Of a stretch of DNA of 64,000 bases, positions 27,777 to 36,129 are shown one piece after another. Below the pieces are notes generated by a model. That model was not told the DNA's origin. It did no database searches and saw nothing but the letters and a program-made list of their open reading frames with translations. Positions within the stretch are counted from its first letter, which is position 1. Each line of letters starts with the position of its first letter. Both the position numbers and the translations under genes were made by a program. Source of the stretch: Paenibacillus sp. DMB20 (lineage in GTDB: Bacteria; Bacillota; Bacilli; Paenibacillales; Paenibacillaceae); assembly GCF_000987955.1 (NCBI RefSeq), contig NZ_LAZU01000037.1:372001-436000 (forward strand), written 5' to 3'.

Positions 27777-29501
27777 TTAATCCTCAATCGTTGATAGATC
27801 GCCCGTCGGCAGATCCAATTCCCATGCCTTCAGCACGCGGCGCATAATTTTGCCGGAACGTGTTTTCGGCAACTTATCCTTAAACTCAATTTCACGCGGA
27901 GCGGCATGCGCTGACAGTCCCTCCTTAACAAAACGATAAATATCGTCTTTAAGTTCCTGGGACGGCTCGTAGCCTTCTCGCAGAGAGATGAACGCTTTAA
28001 TGATTTCTCCTCTGGTAACGTCCGGTTTACCGATAACCCCCGCTTCCGCGACAGCCGGATGTTCCACAAGCTTGCTTTCAACTTCGAAAGGCCCGATCCG
28101 CTCACCCGAAGAGTTGATGACATCGTCGATCCGCCCCTGGAACCAGAAGTATCCCTCTTCGTCCATATAAGCGGAGTCGCCGGATATATACCAGCCCGGG
28201 ATCCGGAAGTACTCCTCATACTTCGCCGGGTTGTTCCAGATCTTTCTCATCATCGAAGGCCACGGCGTCTTAATCGCGAGATTCCCCATGGTATATGGCG
28301 GAACCTCACGCCCCTGGTCATCAAGGATAGCGGCTGTTATGCCCGGCAGCGGACGTCCCATGGACCCCGGCTTAATCGCCATGCTCGGATAGTTGCAGAT
28401 CAGCTGGGCTCCGGTTTCCGTCATCCACCATGTGTCGTGAATCCGGTGCTTATAGGCTTTGTAGCCCCAACGCACAACTTCGGGGTTCAGCGGTTCACCG
28501 ACCGACATGACATGACGAAGGCTGCTCAAGTCATATTGGTCGATCAAGTCGGAGCCGGCTCCCATCAGCATGCGGAACGCCGTTGGCGCACTGTACCAGA
28601 CGGTTACCTTATATTTTTCAAGAGTGCCGTACCAATCCTGCGGGCTGAAGCGCCCGCCGCGGATGACATTGGTCGCTCCGTTCAGCCACGGGGCAAATAT
28701 CCCGTAGGACGTACCGGTAACCCATCCCGGGTCCGCCGTGCACCAATAAATATCATCCTCCCGCAGGTCGAGAACAACCTTGCCGGTGTAATAATGCTGG
28801 ATCATGGCATTTTGCACATGATAGACGCCTTTAGGCTTGCCAGTCGAACCGGATGTATAATGCATGATCAGGCCGTCTTCCCGATCCAACCACTCTATTT
28901 CCAGATCCGGGGAAGCTGCTTCCATCTCGCTGAAATAATTCAAAATTCCTTCTTCCGAAGGCGTGTTTTCGCCAACGACAAAGATGTGCTTCAATTCCGG
29001 CAGCTCATCGCGTTTAACCCTCGGCAGCAATGCAGGCGTCGTAACGAGCGCCACGGCACCGCTATCCTCCAGACGGTCCTTTACCGCCGTTTCCATAAAC
29101 GCTTCAAACAAGGGCCCTACGACCGCTCCCACCTTCAAAATGCCAAGCAAGCTGGCATACAGCTCCGGACTGCGCGGCATGAAAATAAATACGCGGTCCC
29201 CTTTACCGATGCCGTATTTTCGAAGCACGTTACCAAACTTGTCGGACTGCTCCTTCAACTGCGCGAACGTGATTTTTTCATCCCGGGCGGCGTCGCTGTA
29301 CAGCAGGGCTGTCTTGTCCCCCCGCCCTTCAGCTACGTGCCGGTCGATCGCTTCATAAGCCATGTTGACTTTTCCCGTATCGTACCAGGTGAAATGGCTC
29401 TCGATTTCATCCCAAGAAAATCGGGCGACCGCTTCCTCATAATTGCTTAAATTGGATTTTGATACTTCACTTGGCAGTACTTCACTATGCGTTTGATTCA
29501 T
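27777..29501 (-). CDS. acsA: Acetyl-CoA synthetase
   Basis: Activates acetate to acetyl-CoA via acetyl-AMP. Core motifs are YTSGSTGKPKG (P-loop-like A3), WWMTETGAQ (A5), YISGDSAYMDEEGYFW with GRIDDVINSSGERIGP (A7/A8), and the C-terminal PKTRSGKIMRRVLKA whose lysine is the target of regulatory acetylation. 574 residues from ATG 29501, chosen because GAGGAGG lies nine bases upstream. It is divergent from acuA, the acetyltransferase known to inactivate AcsA in Bacillus, with a CcpA-type operator between them. Confidence 0.95.
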   Translation of the reverse strand: MNQTHSEVLPSEVSKSNLSNYEEAVARFSWDEIESHFTWYDTGKVNMAYEAIDRHVAEGRGDKTALLYSDAARDEKITFAQLKEQSDKFGNVLRKYGIGKGDRVFIFMPRSPELYASLLGILKVGAVVGPLFEAFMETAVKDRLEDSGAVALVTTPALLPRVKRDELPELKHIFVVGENTPSEEGILNYFSEMEAASPDLEIEWLDREDGLIMHYTSGSTGKPKGVYHVQNAMIQHYYTGKVVLDLREDDIYWCTADPGWVTGTSYGIFAPWLNGATNVIRGGRFSPQDWYGTLEKYKVTVWYSAPTAFRMLMGAGSDLIDQYDLSSLRHVMSVGEPLNPEVVRWGYKAYKHRIHDTWWMTETGAQLICNYPSMAIKPGSMGRPLPGITAAILDDQGREVPPYTMGNLAIKTPWPSMMRKIWNNPAKYEEYFRIPGWYISGDSAYMDEEGYFWFQGRIDDVINSSGERIGPFEVESKLVEHPAVAEAGVIGKPDVTRGEIIKAFISLREGYEPSQELKDDIYRFVKEGLSAHAAPREIEFKDKLPKTRSGKIMRRVLKAWELDLPTGDLSTIED

Positions 29502-29542
29502 TGATTGCATCCTCCTCATTTTTAAATCGTTCTCCTACTTGT

Positions 29543-29556
29543 GGACAGCGCTTACA
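29543..29556 (+). promoter_or_regulatory. Candidate CcpA operator (cre) in the acsA-acuA intergenic region
   Basis: GGACAGCGCTTACA matches the 14-base cre pattern TGWNANCGNTNWCA at all constrained positions but the first. It lies 42 bp upstream of the acsA start. The B. subtilis acsA and acuABC genes are known to be CcpA-repressed, and ccpA lies 2 kb away here. Confidence 0.65.
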
Positions 29557-29786
29557 AATGATATGAATGAAACATTAGAATACACAAACGGCTGGTCATC
29601 ATGCAGCTTCGGGTCGTCGTGCACTGACCTGATGATTCCCAAGGAATCTCGGAAGTCAATAAGTATAATTGTGAAGGTTTTATGTCGAAGTGATTATATC
29701 ATAATTGGCGTTTTCCTGTCATTGCTTTTCATTTTTTTTATTTTTTTTGCTATAAGTAGGGTATGTACTTGAAAGGAGCGTACCTG

Positions 29787-30419
29787 ATGGAGCACTTCAA
29801 GCTGTACAAGTCTCACCTTTTGTTTCCGGAAGACCGCCGCCTGATTGTTGAGGGCCCCGTTCCGCCGGAACGGCTCGCCGAGCTGTCGATGCACCCTGAT
29901 TTGAACGCATTCCGCCGTCCGGCGGAGCAGCACGAGGCGCTGGTGGAAATCACAGGACTGCCTGAAGGAAGGATTATCGTGACCCGGGACGGCGAAACCA
30001 TTGTCGGTTATGTCACCTTTCACTATCCAGACGAGCAAGAACGCTGGTCCCAAGGAAATATGGAGGATTTGATTGAGCTTGGAGCCATTGAAGTGGCTGA
30101 CGATTACCGTTCCCTGGGGCTTGGCCAGCGAATGATCAAAACCGCTTTTGAAGACGGGCAGATGGAAGCGTATATCGTGTTTACGACCGAATATTACTGG
30201 CATTGGGATCTCAAAGGAAGCGGATTAAACGTATGGGATTACCGAAAAATGATGGAACGGCTTATGAAAGTCGTCGATATGGAGTGGTACGCGACCGATG
30301 ATCCGGAAATTTGCTCCCATCCCGCGAACTGCCTGATGGTACGGATCGGCAAGAAGGTCCCTTTATCCTCGCAGGAACAGTTTGACCGCATCCGTTTCCA
30401 GCAGCGCTTTATGTATTGA
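29787..30419 (+). CDS. acuA: Acetoin utilisation protein AcuA (GNAT protein acetyltransferase)
   Basis: Acetylates the catalytic lysine of AcsA and so switches acetate activation off. 210 residues. GNAT core: IIVTRDGETIVGYVTFHYP, then IEVADDYRSLGLGQRMIKTAF with the acetyl-CoA-binding R/GxGxx motif. The family-specific YWHWDLKGSGLNVWDYRKMM follows. ATG 29787 has GAAAGGAG eight bases upstream. No acuB or acuC follows; the gene is followed by a terminator shared with mtnN. Confidence 0.93.
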   Translation: MEHFKLYKSHLLFPEDRRLIVEGPVPPERLAELSMHPDLNAFRRPAEQHEALVEITGLPEGRIIVTRDGETIVGYVTFHYPDEQERWSQGNMEDLIELGAIEVADDYRSLGLGQRMIKTAFEDGQMEAYIVFTTEYYWHWDLKGSGLNVWDYRKMMERLMKVVDMEWYATDDPEICSHPANCLMVRIGKKVPLSSQEQFDRIRFQQRFMY

Positions 30420-30510
30420 ACCGAGCCAAAGTCCAACATGCGGCTAAACGCAGTTTCTTCGGGGTAAAGAATGAATCCGTTTTCGTGAAATTTATAAATT
30501 CTTTAATTTA

Positions 30511-30563
30511 AAAAAGAATCCCCGTTTCCCATGCTTCATTGGAAGCCGGAACGGGGATTCTTT
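30511..30563 (+). terminator. Terminator between convergent acuA and mtnN
   Basis: AAAGAATCCCCGTT pairs with AACGGGGATTCTTT around a 23-base loop; A-rich on the left and T-rich on the right, so usable in both directions. Confidence 0.85.
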
Positions 30564-30588
30564 AGAAATCCAATATGAAAAAAAACGT

Positions 30589-31290
30589 TTATAGCAGGTC
30601 CAACATGCGGCTGACGATACGATGGGAACGGTGGGAAGCTTTGACCGTGAACTCGGCAAAATTGACATGAGCCGAGCCATCGGCTTTGTCCGACATGGAA
30701 CGTATAACCACGTAAGGCACCCCATTCATATGGCACGTCTGGGCCACCGCCGAGCCTTCCATTTCCGCACAGGCTCCGTGTAGATGCTCATACAGCGTCT
30801 GTACCGTCTCTCTGCTGGCAATGAACTGATCCCCCGACAACACCTTCCCGATAAGGTAGTTCCCGTCTCCAAGCGCCTTACAGGCCTCCTGGGCCAGCCG
30901 GATCAACTGCGCATCCGCCGGAAAATCGGAAACGCTCTGGTATGGAATCACCCCGCGTTCATAACCAAGTGGCGAGACATCCATATCATGCTGCATGCAG
31001 GACGAGGAGATCACGATATCCCCGATATCCAGTCCGGGATCCAGCGCCCCCGCAACCCCGGTAAACACCACTTTGGAAACGCCAAAATGATCAATCAGGA
31101 TTTGGGTCGTCACGGCTGCATTTACTTTGCCTACCCCCGATTTGCATACGACGACATCTTTTCCCTGCCAGGTGCCTTTCACGTACGTTATGCCGGCTTT
31201 TATTACTTTTTCCCCATGCTCCATCTGAGCCAAAAGCAGTTCAATCTCTTCGTCCATCGCTCCAATCAGACCGATTACAGTAGTTGTCAT
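30589..31290 (-). CDS. mtnN: 5'-methylthioadenosine/S-adenosylhomocysteine nucleosidase
   Basis: Cleaves adenine from MTA, SAH and 5'-deoxyadenosine in methionine salvage and methyl-cycle detoxification. IGLIGAMDEEIELLL carries the N-terminal acidic residue, CAEMEGSAVAQ the ribose-binding Met-Glu, and RSMSDKADGSAH the catalytic Asp. 233 residues from ATG 31290 (AAGGAGGG upstream); the longer open frame has no site. Confidence 0.94.
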   Translation of the reverse strand: MTTTVIGLIGAMDEEIELLLAQMEHGEKVIKAGITYVKGTWQGKDVVVCKSGVGKVNAAVTTQILIDHFGVSKVVFTGVAGALDPGLDIGDIVISSSCMQHDMDVSPLGYERGVIPYQSVSDFPADAQLIRLAQEACKALGDGNYLIGKVLSGDQFIASRETVQTLYEHLHGACAEMEGSAVAQTCHMNGVPYVVIRSMSDKADGSAHVNFAEFTVKASHRSHRIVSRMLDLL

Positions 31291-31448
31291 GATGCGAATT
31301 TCCCTCCTTGGTTGCAGATACCGCTGCTCCATAATACCTGCCCACATTGTTAAATCTACGGATAAGCCAGAAAAAAAAGCCCCATAAAGGAGCTTTTTCA
31401 GTAAATATGGTGTCGCGATTCCCCGCTTCATCGGTTCATCGCAAACGG

Positions 31449-32459
31449 CTACTCGTTCACATGGCTTACGGAAAGACGAAGAATCGTCTCATGCGGCAAA
31501 ATGACGCGAGGGTTGTCCACATTTTCCTTCTTCATCAGCTTGGTGAGCAGACGCATCGCGACCGCCCCCAGGTCGTACATCGGCTGGGCCACGGTGGTCA
31601 ACTGAGGACGAACCATGGACGCCATACGGATATTGTCCACGCTGATAATCGAGAAGTCGTCCGGAACCTTATAGCCTTCATCCTGAATGCTGTGGATCGC
31701 TCCAATAGCCATTTCATCCGTTGCGGCAAAAATAGCCGTCGGCTTCTTCTTGAGGCCAAGGAAGTACTTCATGGCTTCCACTCCGGATTCATAGCGGTAG
31801 TTGCCTATGCGCACAAGATCTTCCTGGTATTCGATGCCGGCAGCCTCAAGCGCCTTCTTGTAACCCTGGAAACGCGCATAACCGTTAGCCGGATCCTGCA
31901 GCGTGCCGCTGATCATTGCGATCTCGCGGTGGCCATGCCGAATCAGGGTGTTAACCGCATCAAATGCAGCCTGTTCATGATCGATGTCGACCGAAGGATA
32001 CGAGCCTTTCTCGTCGCGGGTTGCGCACAAGACGATCGGCACGGCAGAAGTCTGAAATGCCTGAATATGCTCGTCCGTCACGGTTCCGCCCATAAACAGC
32101 AGCCCGTCCACCTGCTTCTCGAGCAGGGTATTGATGACACGAATTTCCTTTTCCTTCCGCTTGTCGGCATTACACAAAATGATATTGTAGTGGTACATGT
32201 TGGCGATATCTTCAATCCCCCGGGCAATTTCAGCGAAAATGGAGTTTGAAATGTCAGGGATGACAACGCCGACTGTTGTCGTCTTCTTGCTGGCCAGACC
32301 TCTGGCCACCGCATTCGGACGATATCCCAAACGCTCTATCGCTTCATAAACTTTTTTTCGGGTCTGAGGCTTCACGTTGGGGTTGTTGTTAACTACCCGC
32401 GATACCGTGGCCATCGATACGCCTGCTTCACGCGCCACATCGTAAATGGTTACCGTCAA
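31449..32459 (-). CDS. ccpA: Catabolite control protein A (LacI family)
   Basis: Global carbon catabolite regulator that binds cre sites together with Ser46-phosphorylated HPr or Crh. [23 protein letters not shown], followed by the hinge [13 protein letters not shown] and a periplasmic-binding-like core. The HPr/Crh contact stretch and the C-terminal [19 protein letters not shown] are strongly CcpA-like. I place the start at TTG 32459, giving [10 protein letters not shown] like B. subtilis, with GGAGAGAAGG upstream; an ATG 15 bases earlier is possible. Possible targets in this window are acsA/acuA and the PTS genes. Confidence 0.93.
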   Translation of the reverse strand: MTVTIYDVAREAGVSMATVSRVVNNNPNVKPQTRKKVYEAIERLGYRPNAVARGLASKKTTTVGVVIPDISNSIFAEIARGIEDIANMYHYNIILCNADKRKEKEIRVINTLLEKQVDGLLFMGGTVTDEHIQAFQTSAVPIVLCATRDEKGSYPSVDIDHEQAAFDAVNTLIRHGHREIAMISGTLQDPANGYARFQGYKKALEAAGIEYQEDLVRIGNYRYESGVEAMKYFLGLKKKPTAIFAATDEMAIGAIHSIQDEGYKVPDDFSIISVDNIRMASMVRPQLTTVAQPMYDLGAVAMRLLTKLMKKENVDNPRVILPHETILRLSVSHVNE

Positions 32460-32558
32460 ATTCCTTCTCTCCATTGCCAATAAATTTTCAATCATACGTT
32501 CAAAAGCCAATTAAATTTATGATACGACAAATTAATGCTTTGTGCAATCACGAAGGCC

Positions 32559-32906
32559 CTACAGGCCGTTCAATTTGCCCCTCAGCGTTTCAGCCGTAAT
32601 TTGGGAATGGGATGTATGCCAAACCTGCTCTCCTTGTCTTACAAGAATAACTTGCGGCGATTCATGCTTGACTCCTAAAGCTTCCGCGGCTTCATTGGAA
32701 ACCGGTCGGTGTTCAATCACGTCAATTAATGCGTAATCCACCTGTTCATTCGGCTGATTATTCAAATAAGACGTCACTTGCTCGTAAGCCCCGGAGCTGA
32801 TGGGGCAGCGTGTGCTGTGCTTGAAAATAAGCAGTGCTTTTCGGTCCGTTGATTCCAGGGCGGTACGCAATTGTTCGCTTGTAGTCATTTTCGTCATAGT
32901 CGCCAT
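32559..32906 (-). CDS. ytxJ: Monothiol bacilliredoxin-like protein YtxJ
   Basis: Thioredoxin-fold protein of the bacillithiol redox system (DUF2847). LLIFKHSTRCPISSGAYEQ carries a single active cysteine in CPIS, followed by the cis-Pro loop HESPQVILV. 115 residues. It lies directly upstream of ccpA on the same strand, as in B. subtilis. Three in-frame ATGs near the N-terminus leave the exact start open. Confidence 0.9.
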   Translation of the reverse strand: MATMTKMTTSEQLRTALESTDRKALLIFKHSTRCPISSGAYEQVTSYLNNQPNEQVDYALIDVIEHRPVSNEAAEALGVKHESPQVILVRQGEQVWHTSHSQITAETLRGKLNGL

Positions 32907-33000
32907 CGGATATACATTCCCTTCATAGAATTGAAGTTCCTATCCTATATCCTAACAAAATGTTCGTGAAAAATCCAACAAACTCGACAAAATACGGCAA

Positions 33001-33450
33001 TTATCTCGCGCAAATGTCCAAAATCTCCTTTTTCAACTTTGAAAAAGCGATCACCTTCTCCAGACGGTTTTCGATATCCGCCACCCATGCCGGATCGTTC
33101 TGGGACTTGGCAAATCGGTAAAGGTCCAACAGCATATTAATCCGGTCTTCAAAAGCGCCCTCGCAGCGCTGCTGGAATTCCTGCAGAGATCCGTGGGGCG
33201 TCGACAGCACCTCCCGCAGCACGGAAGCAGGTTCATTGATGTCGGCAAACGAAACTTGAACTCCGGTATTAACCTCGCCAAGAGATTTTATAAACGCAAT
33301 GAGATCGGGTTTTACAAGAGGCATAAGTTCATATGTCGAGCAAACCCGACAAGTATAAACGGGGACATGGCAAATGCATGCCTTCCGAGCGTATACCAGC
33401 CTTCTTAGTTCCATTTCCATGTACAGTCCGCAATTGCACTTCCTAAACAA
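33001..33450 (-). CDS. Uncharacterised protein with N-terminal zinc-ribbon-like cysteines
   Basis: 149 residues from a TTG start at 33450 with GAGGTGG eight bases upstream. The N-terminus has CNCG, CICH and CRVC, enough cysteines for one structural zinc. The remainder is predicted helical (EFQQRCEGAFEDRINMLLDLYRF-like). I do not recognise the family. The gene stands alone, 94 bp upstream of ytxJ on the same strand. Confidence 0.6.
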   Translation of the reverse strand: MFRKCNCGLYMEMELRRLVYARKACICHVPVYTCRVCSTYELMPLVKPDLIAFIKSLGEVNTGVQVSFADINEPASVLREVLSTPHGSLQEFQQRCEGAFEDRINMLLDLYRFAKSQNDPAWVADIENRLEKVIAFSKLKKEILDICAR

Positions 33451-33719
33451 AAATGGTCCACCTCTAATCCTATCACATGATGTCTGGTACCAATGAGTCT
33501 ATTTATATGAATGGTACTATTCGACTATCATATCAAAGATTCCTGCAAATTTGTGATAATGCTTTTTTTTGCCAGTTATGTATTTATTAGTTTTTTCGGA
33601 GCGGGAAACATGAAAATTTACAGGCTATTTGTTACAATAAGGTGAAAGTATGCTGCGGATCCCGAAGGAATCGTTCCAGCAAGGACCGTGATCCCTATCA
33701 TGAAAGGAGCTTTGTACCT

Positions 33720-34244
33720 ATGCGGCTTGCAGGTAAAAAAGTAATAGCTCTCGTTGACGAAGAGTTCGAGGATTTGGAATTGTGTTATCCCGTCTATCGC
33801 GTCCGGGAAGAAGGCGCCGAGGTTCATCTGGCCGGATTCGAAAAAGGAAAAACTTACATCGGCAAATACGGCGTTCCCGCCAAGGCCGAATACTCTTTTG
33901 AGGAGCTGGACAGCAAAGATTATGACGGCATTCTCGTGCCGGGCGGATGGGCGCCGGACAAGCTTCGGCGTTACGATAAAGTACTGCGGCTGGTACGCGA
34001 AATGGATGCCGACAAAAAACCGATCGGCCAAATTTGCCATGCCGGATGGGTGCTTATATCCGCCAAAATTTTAAACGGGGTTACCGTCACCTCCACGCCC
34101 GGAATCCGGGACGACATGGAGAACGCCGGGGCTGTGTGGAAGGATGAGGCGGTCGTCACCGATGGACATATCATTTCGGCAAGGCGCCCTCCGGATCTCC
34201 CTCCTTACGGAAAAGCATTCTGCGACGCACTGGCCGAGCGTTAA
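33720..34244 (+). CDS. DJ-1/PfpI family protein
   Basis: 174 residues of glutamine-amidotransferase-like fold. The nucleophile cysteine is in GQICHAGWVLIS, with the partner glutamate early in VDEEFEDLELCYP. VPGGWAPDKLRRYD is the glycine-rich loop typical of the PfpI group, which act as general stress proteins or deglycases; the exact activity is disputed for the family. ATG 33720 has AAAGGAG nine bases upstream. Convergent with ptsI. Confidence 0.85.
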   Translation: MRLAGKKVIALVDEEFEDLELCYPVYRVREEGAEVHLAGFEKGKTYIGKYGVPAKAEYSFEELDSKDYDGILVPGGWAPDKLRRYDKVLRLVREMDADKKPIGQICHAGWVLISAKILNGVTVTSTPGIRDDMENAGAVWKDEAVVTDGHIISARRPPDLPPYGKAFCDALAER

Positions 34245-34256
34245 CATACAAATGCA

Positions 34257-34300
34257 GACAAGCCGTCCTTTCGGAAATATTTCCGAAGGGGCGGCTTGTC
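34257..34300 (+). terminator. Long inverted repeat between convergent genes
   Basis: GACAAGCCG…CGGCTTGTC with the inner TTCGGAAATATTTCCGAA forms a nearly continuous stem. There is no T run right after the stem on either strand, so termination is likely but not typical. Confidence 0.6.
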
Positions 34301-34365
34301 CCTCAAAAAAATAATTGGCGATTCAGCGAACAACGTAAACAAAATCCCTGGCGCTTGCAGTCGGG

Positions 34366-36129
34366 TTATGAAGCCGAGCTTCCGGGATTGCCGTTTTTGG
34401 ACATGGAGCTGTTTCTCTCCGCAAAAAGAGTAAGCCGCTCTTCGACCATGGCACTGCTGCGGAGCTTGAAACAGGCCTCCGCCTCCCGCTCGGCCTCTTT
34501 TGCATCCGTATTCAATATACGGTGCTTCACGTTCAGCAAGGACAGCGGCGACATGCTCAAATCTTCTACCCCCAGCTTCAGCCACAGCGGAATGGCACGC
34601 TCATCCCCGGCAAGCTCTCCGCAAACACTGACCGGAATACCGGCCTGCTTGGCAGCTTCCACCGTAGTCCGAAGCATGCGGAGCACGGCAGGATGGAACG
34701 GATGGTACATATGGGCAATCTGTTCGTTCATGCGGTCAACTGCCAGCACATACTGGACAAGGTCGTTGGTCCCAATGCTGAAAAAGTCGCATTCCTCGGC
34801 CAGCAAATCGGCAATCATGACAGCCGCCGGGACTTCGATCATGGCCCCCACCTGAATGTCGGGATCATAGGAAAGCCCTCTTTGGTCAAGATCGGCCATA
34901 GCGAGCTTTAACACTTCATTGGCCTGCCTTACTTCGTCAACGGACGAAATCATGGGGTACATAATTTTCACTTTTCCATGGCAACTGGCCCGCAGGATGG
35001 CCGTCAGCTGCGTCTGGAACAACTCCTTGCGGTCCAGGCTTATTCGGATTGCACGGAATCCGAGCACCGGATTTTCCTCTTCCGGCAAAGCGAAATAGTC
35101 CAACTGCTTGTCACCGCCGATATCCAGCGTACGAATGACGACGGATGAATCCCCCGCCTTCTCCGCAACCTGCCGGTATACTTCAAACTGCTCGTTTTCC
35201 GTCGGAAACGTATTCCGATCCATATAGAGAAACTCCGTACGGAACAGGCCGACGCCCTCCGCGCCGTTCCGCAAGGCCGTATCCAACTCTTTCAAGGAGT
35301 TTATGTTGGCCGCGAGCCGGAAATACGTGCCGTCCTTCGTCACGGCTTCCACGGAAGAAAGCAGCTGGAGCTGCTCCTTTTTCTTCAGTTGCTGACTCCG
35401 GATGCCCGTATACCGGTCAATCACTACCTGATCAGGGTTAATGTAGAGGTAGCCCTCGTCACCGTCAACAACCAGGAACTCTCCTGTCTGGATAGGCTTC
35501 TCCAACCCGCTTTCAATGCCGGATACCAGCGGAATGCCGATCGCCCGGGCCATAATGGCCGAATGGGACGTCTTGCCGCCCGACATCGTGACGATCCCCA
35601 GGACGTGCGAAGGATTAAGGTGGGCAAGCTGTGACGGAGAGAGCTCCTTGGCCACGAGGATATACGGCTGCGTATCCGAAGGCAAAGTGACCTCCGGAGC
35701 CCCTAGCAAATGCTTCAGGAGGCGGTTTCCGACATCCTTGATGTCCATCGCCCGCTCTTTCATGTATTCATCGTCCAGGAGGTCGAACATCGAGACGAAA
35801 TGATCAATGGCTTCCTTTACCGCAACCTCGGCGGCCTTGTACTGACGTTCGATCAGCCCCTGGATTTCATTCATGAACACAGGGTCCTCCAAAATGGCGA
35901 GATGCGCGTCAAAAATATGGGACTCCTCGTCTCCCACCATTTCTTTGAACTCGTTCTTGATATATTCGATTTCATCTTTGGAGGTTCGGATGCCTTCATA
36001 AAGGCGCTCGAACTCTTTGGCCAAATCTACGGCGTCGATTTCGGAATCCGGCAGATCAAGCTCCCAATGCGGAAGCACGAACGCTTTTCCGAGCGCAACG
36101 CCCGCTGCTGCGCCAATGCCTTTTATCAT
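34366..36129 (-). CDS. ptsI: PTS enzyme I (phosphoenolpyruvate-protein phosphotransferase)
   Basis: First phosphotransfer step of the PTS, from PEP to HPr. N-terminal MIKGIGAAAGVALGKA; the phospho-histidine is in SGGKTSHSAIMAR; the C-terminal PEP-binding barrel contains GAEGVGLFRTEFLYMDR, GAMIEVPAAV, IGTNDLVQY and the catalytic cysteine loop VSVCGELAGD. 587 residues, a few more than usual at the C-terminus. It overlaps the PTS permease stop by ATGA, so it is translationally coupled. No ptsH is in this cluster. Confidence 0.95.
   Translation of the reverse strand: MIKGIGAAAGVALGKAFVLPHWELDLPDSEIDAVDLAKEFERLYEGIRTSKDEIEYIKNEFKEMVGDEESHIFDAHLAILEDPVFMNEIQGLIERQYKAAEVAVKEAIDHFVSMFDLLDDEYMKERAMDIKDVGNRLLKHLLGAPEVTLPSDTQPYILVAKELSPSQLAHLNPSHVLGIVTMSGGKTSHSAIMARAIGIPLVSGIESGLEKPIQTGEFLVVDGDEGYLYINPDQVVIDRYTGIRSQQLKKKEQLQLLSSVEAVTKDGTYFRLAANINSLKELDTALRNGAEGVGLFRTEFLYMDRNTFPTENEQFEVYRQVAEKAGDSSVVIRTLDIGGDKQLDYFALPEEENPVLGFRAIRISLDRKELFQTQLTAILRASCHGKVKIMYPMISSVDEVRQANEVLKLAMADLDQRGLSYDPDIQVGAMIEVPAAVMIADLLAEECDFFSIGTNDLVQYVLAVDRMNEQIAHMYHPFHPAVLRMLRTTVEAAKQAGIPVSVCGELAGDERAIPLWLKLGVEDLSMSPLSLLNVKHRILNTDAKEAEREAEACFKLRSSAMVEERLTLFAERNSSMSKNGNPGSSAS

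Noticed and set aside
28059-29450. 463-codon plus-strand open frame opposite acsA
   Set aside because: Antisense shadow; no start signals; acsA is unambiguous.
31347-32249. 300-codon plus-strand open frame opposite ccpA
   Set aside because: Antisense shadow of ccpA.
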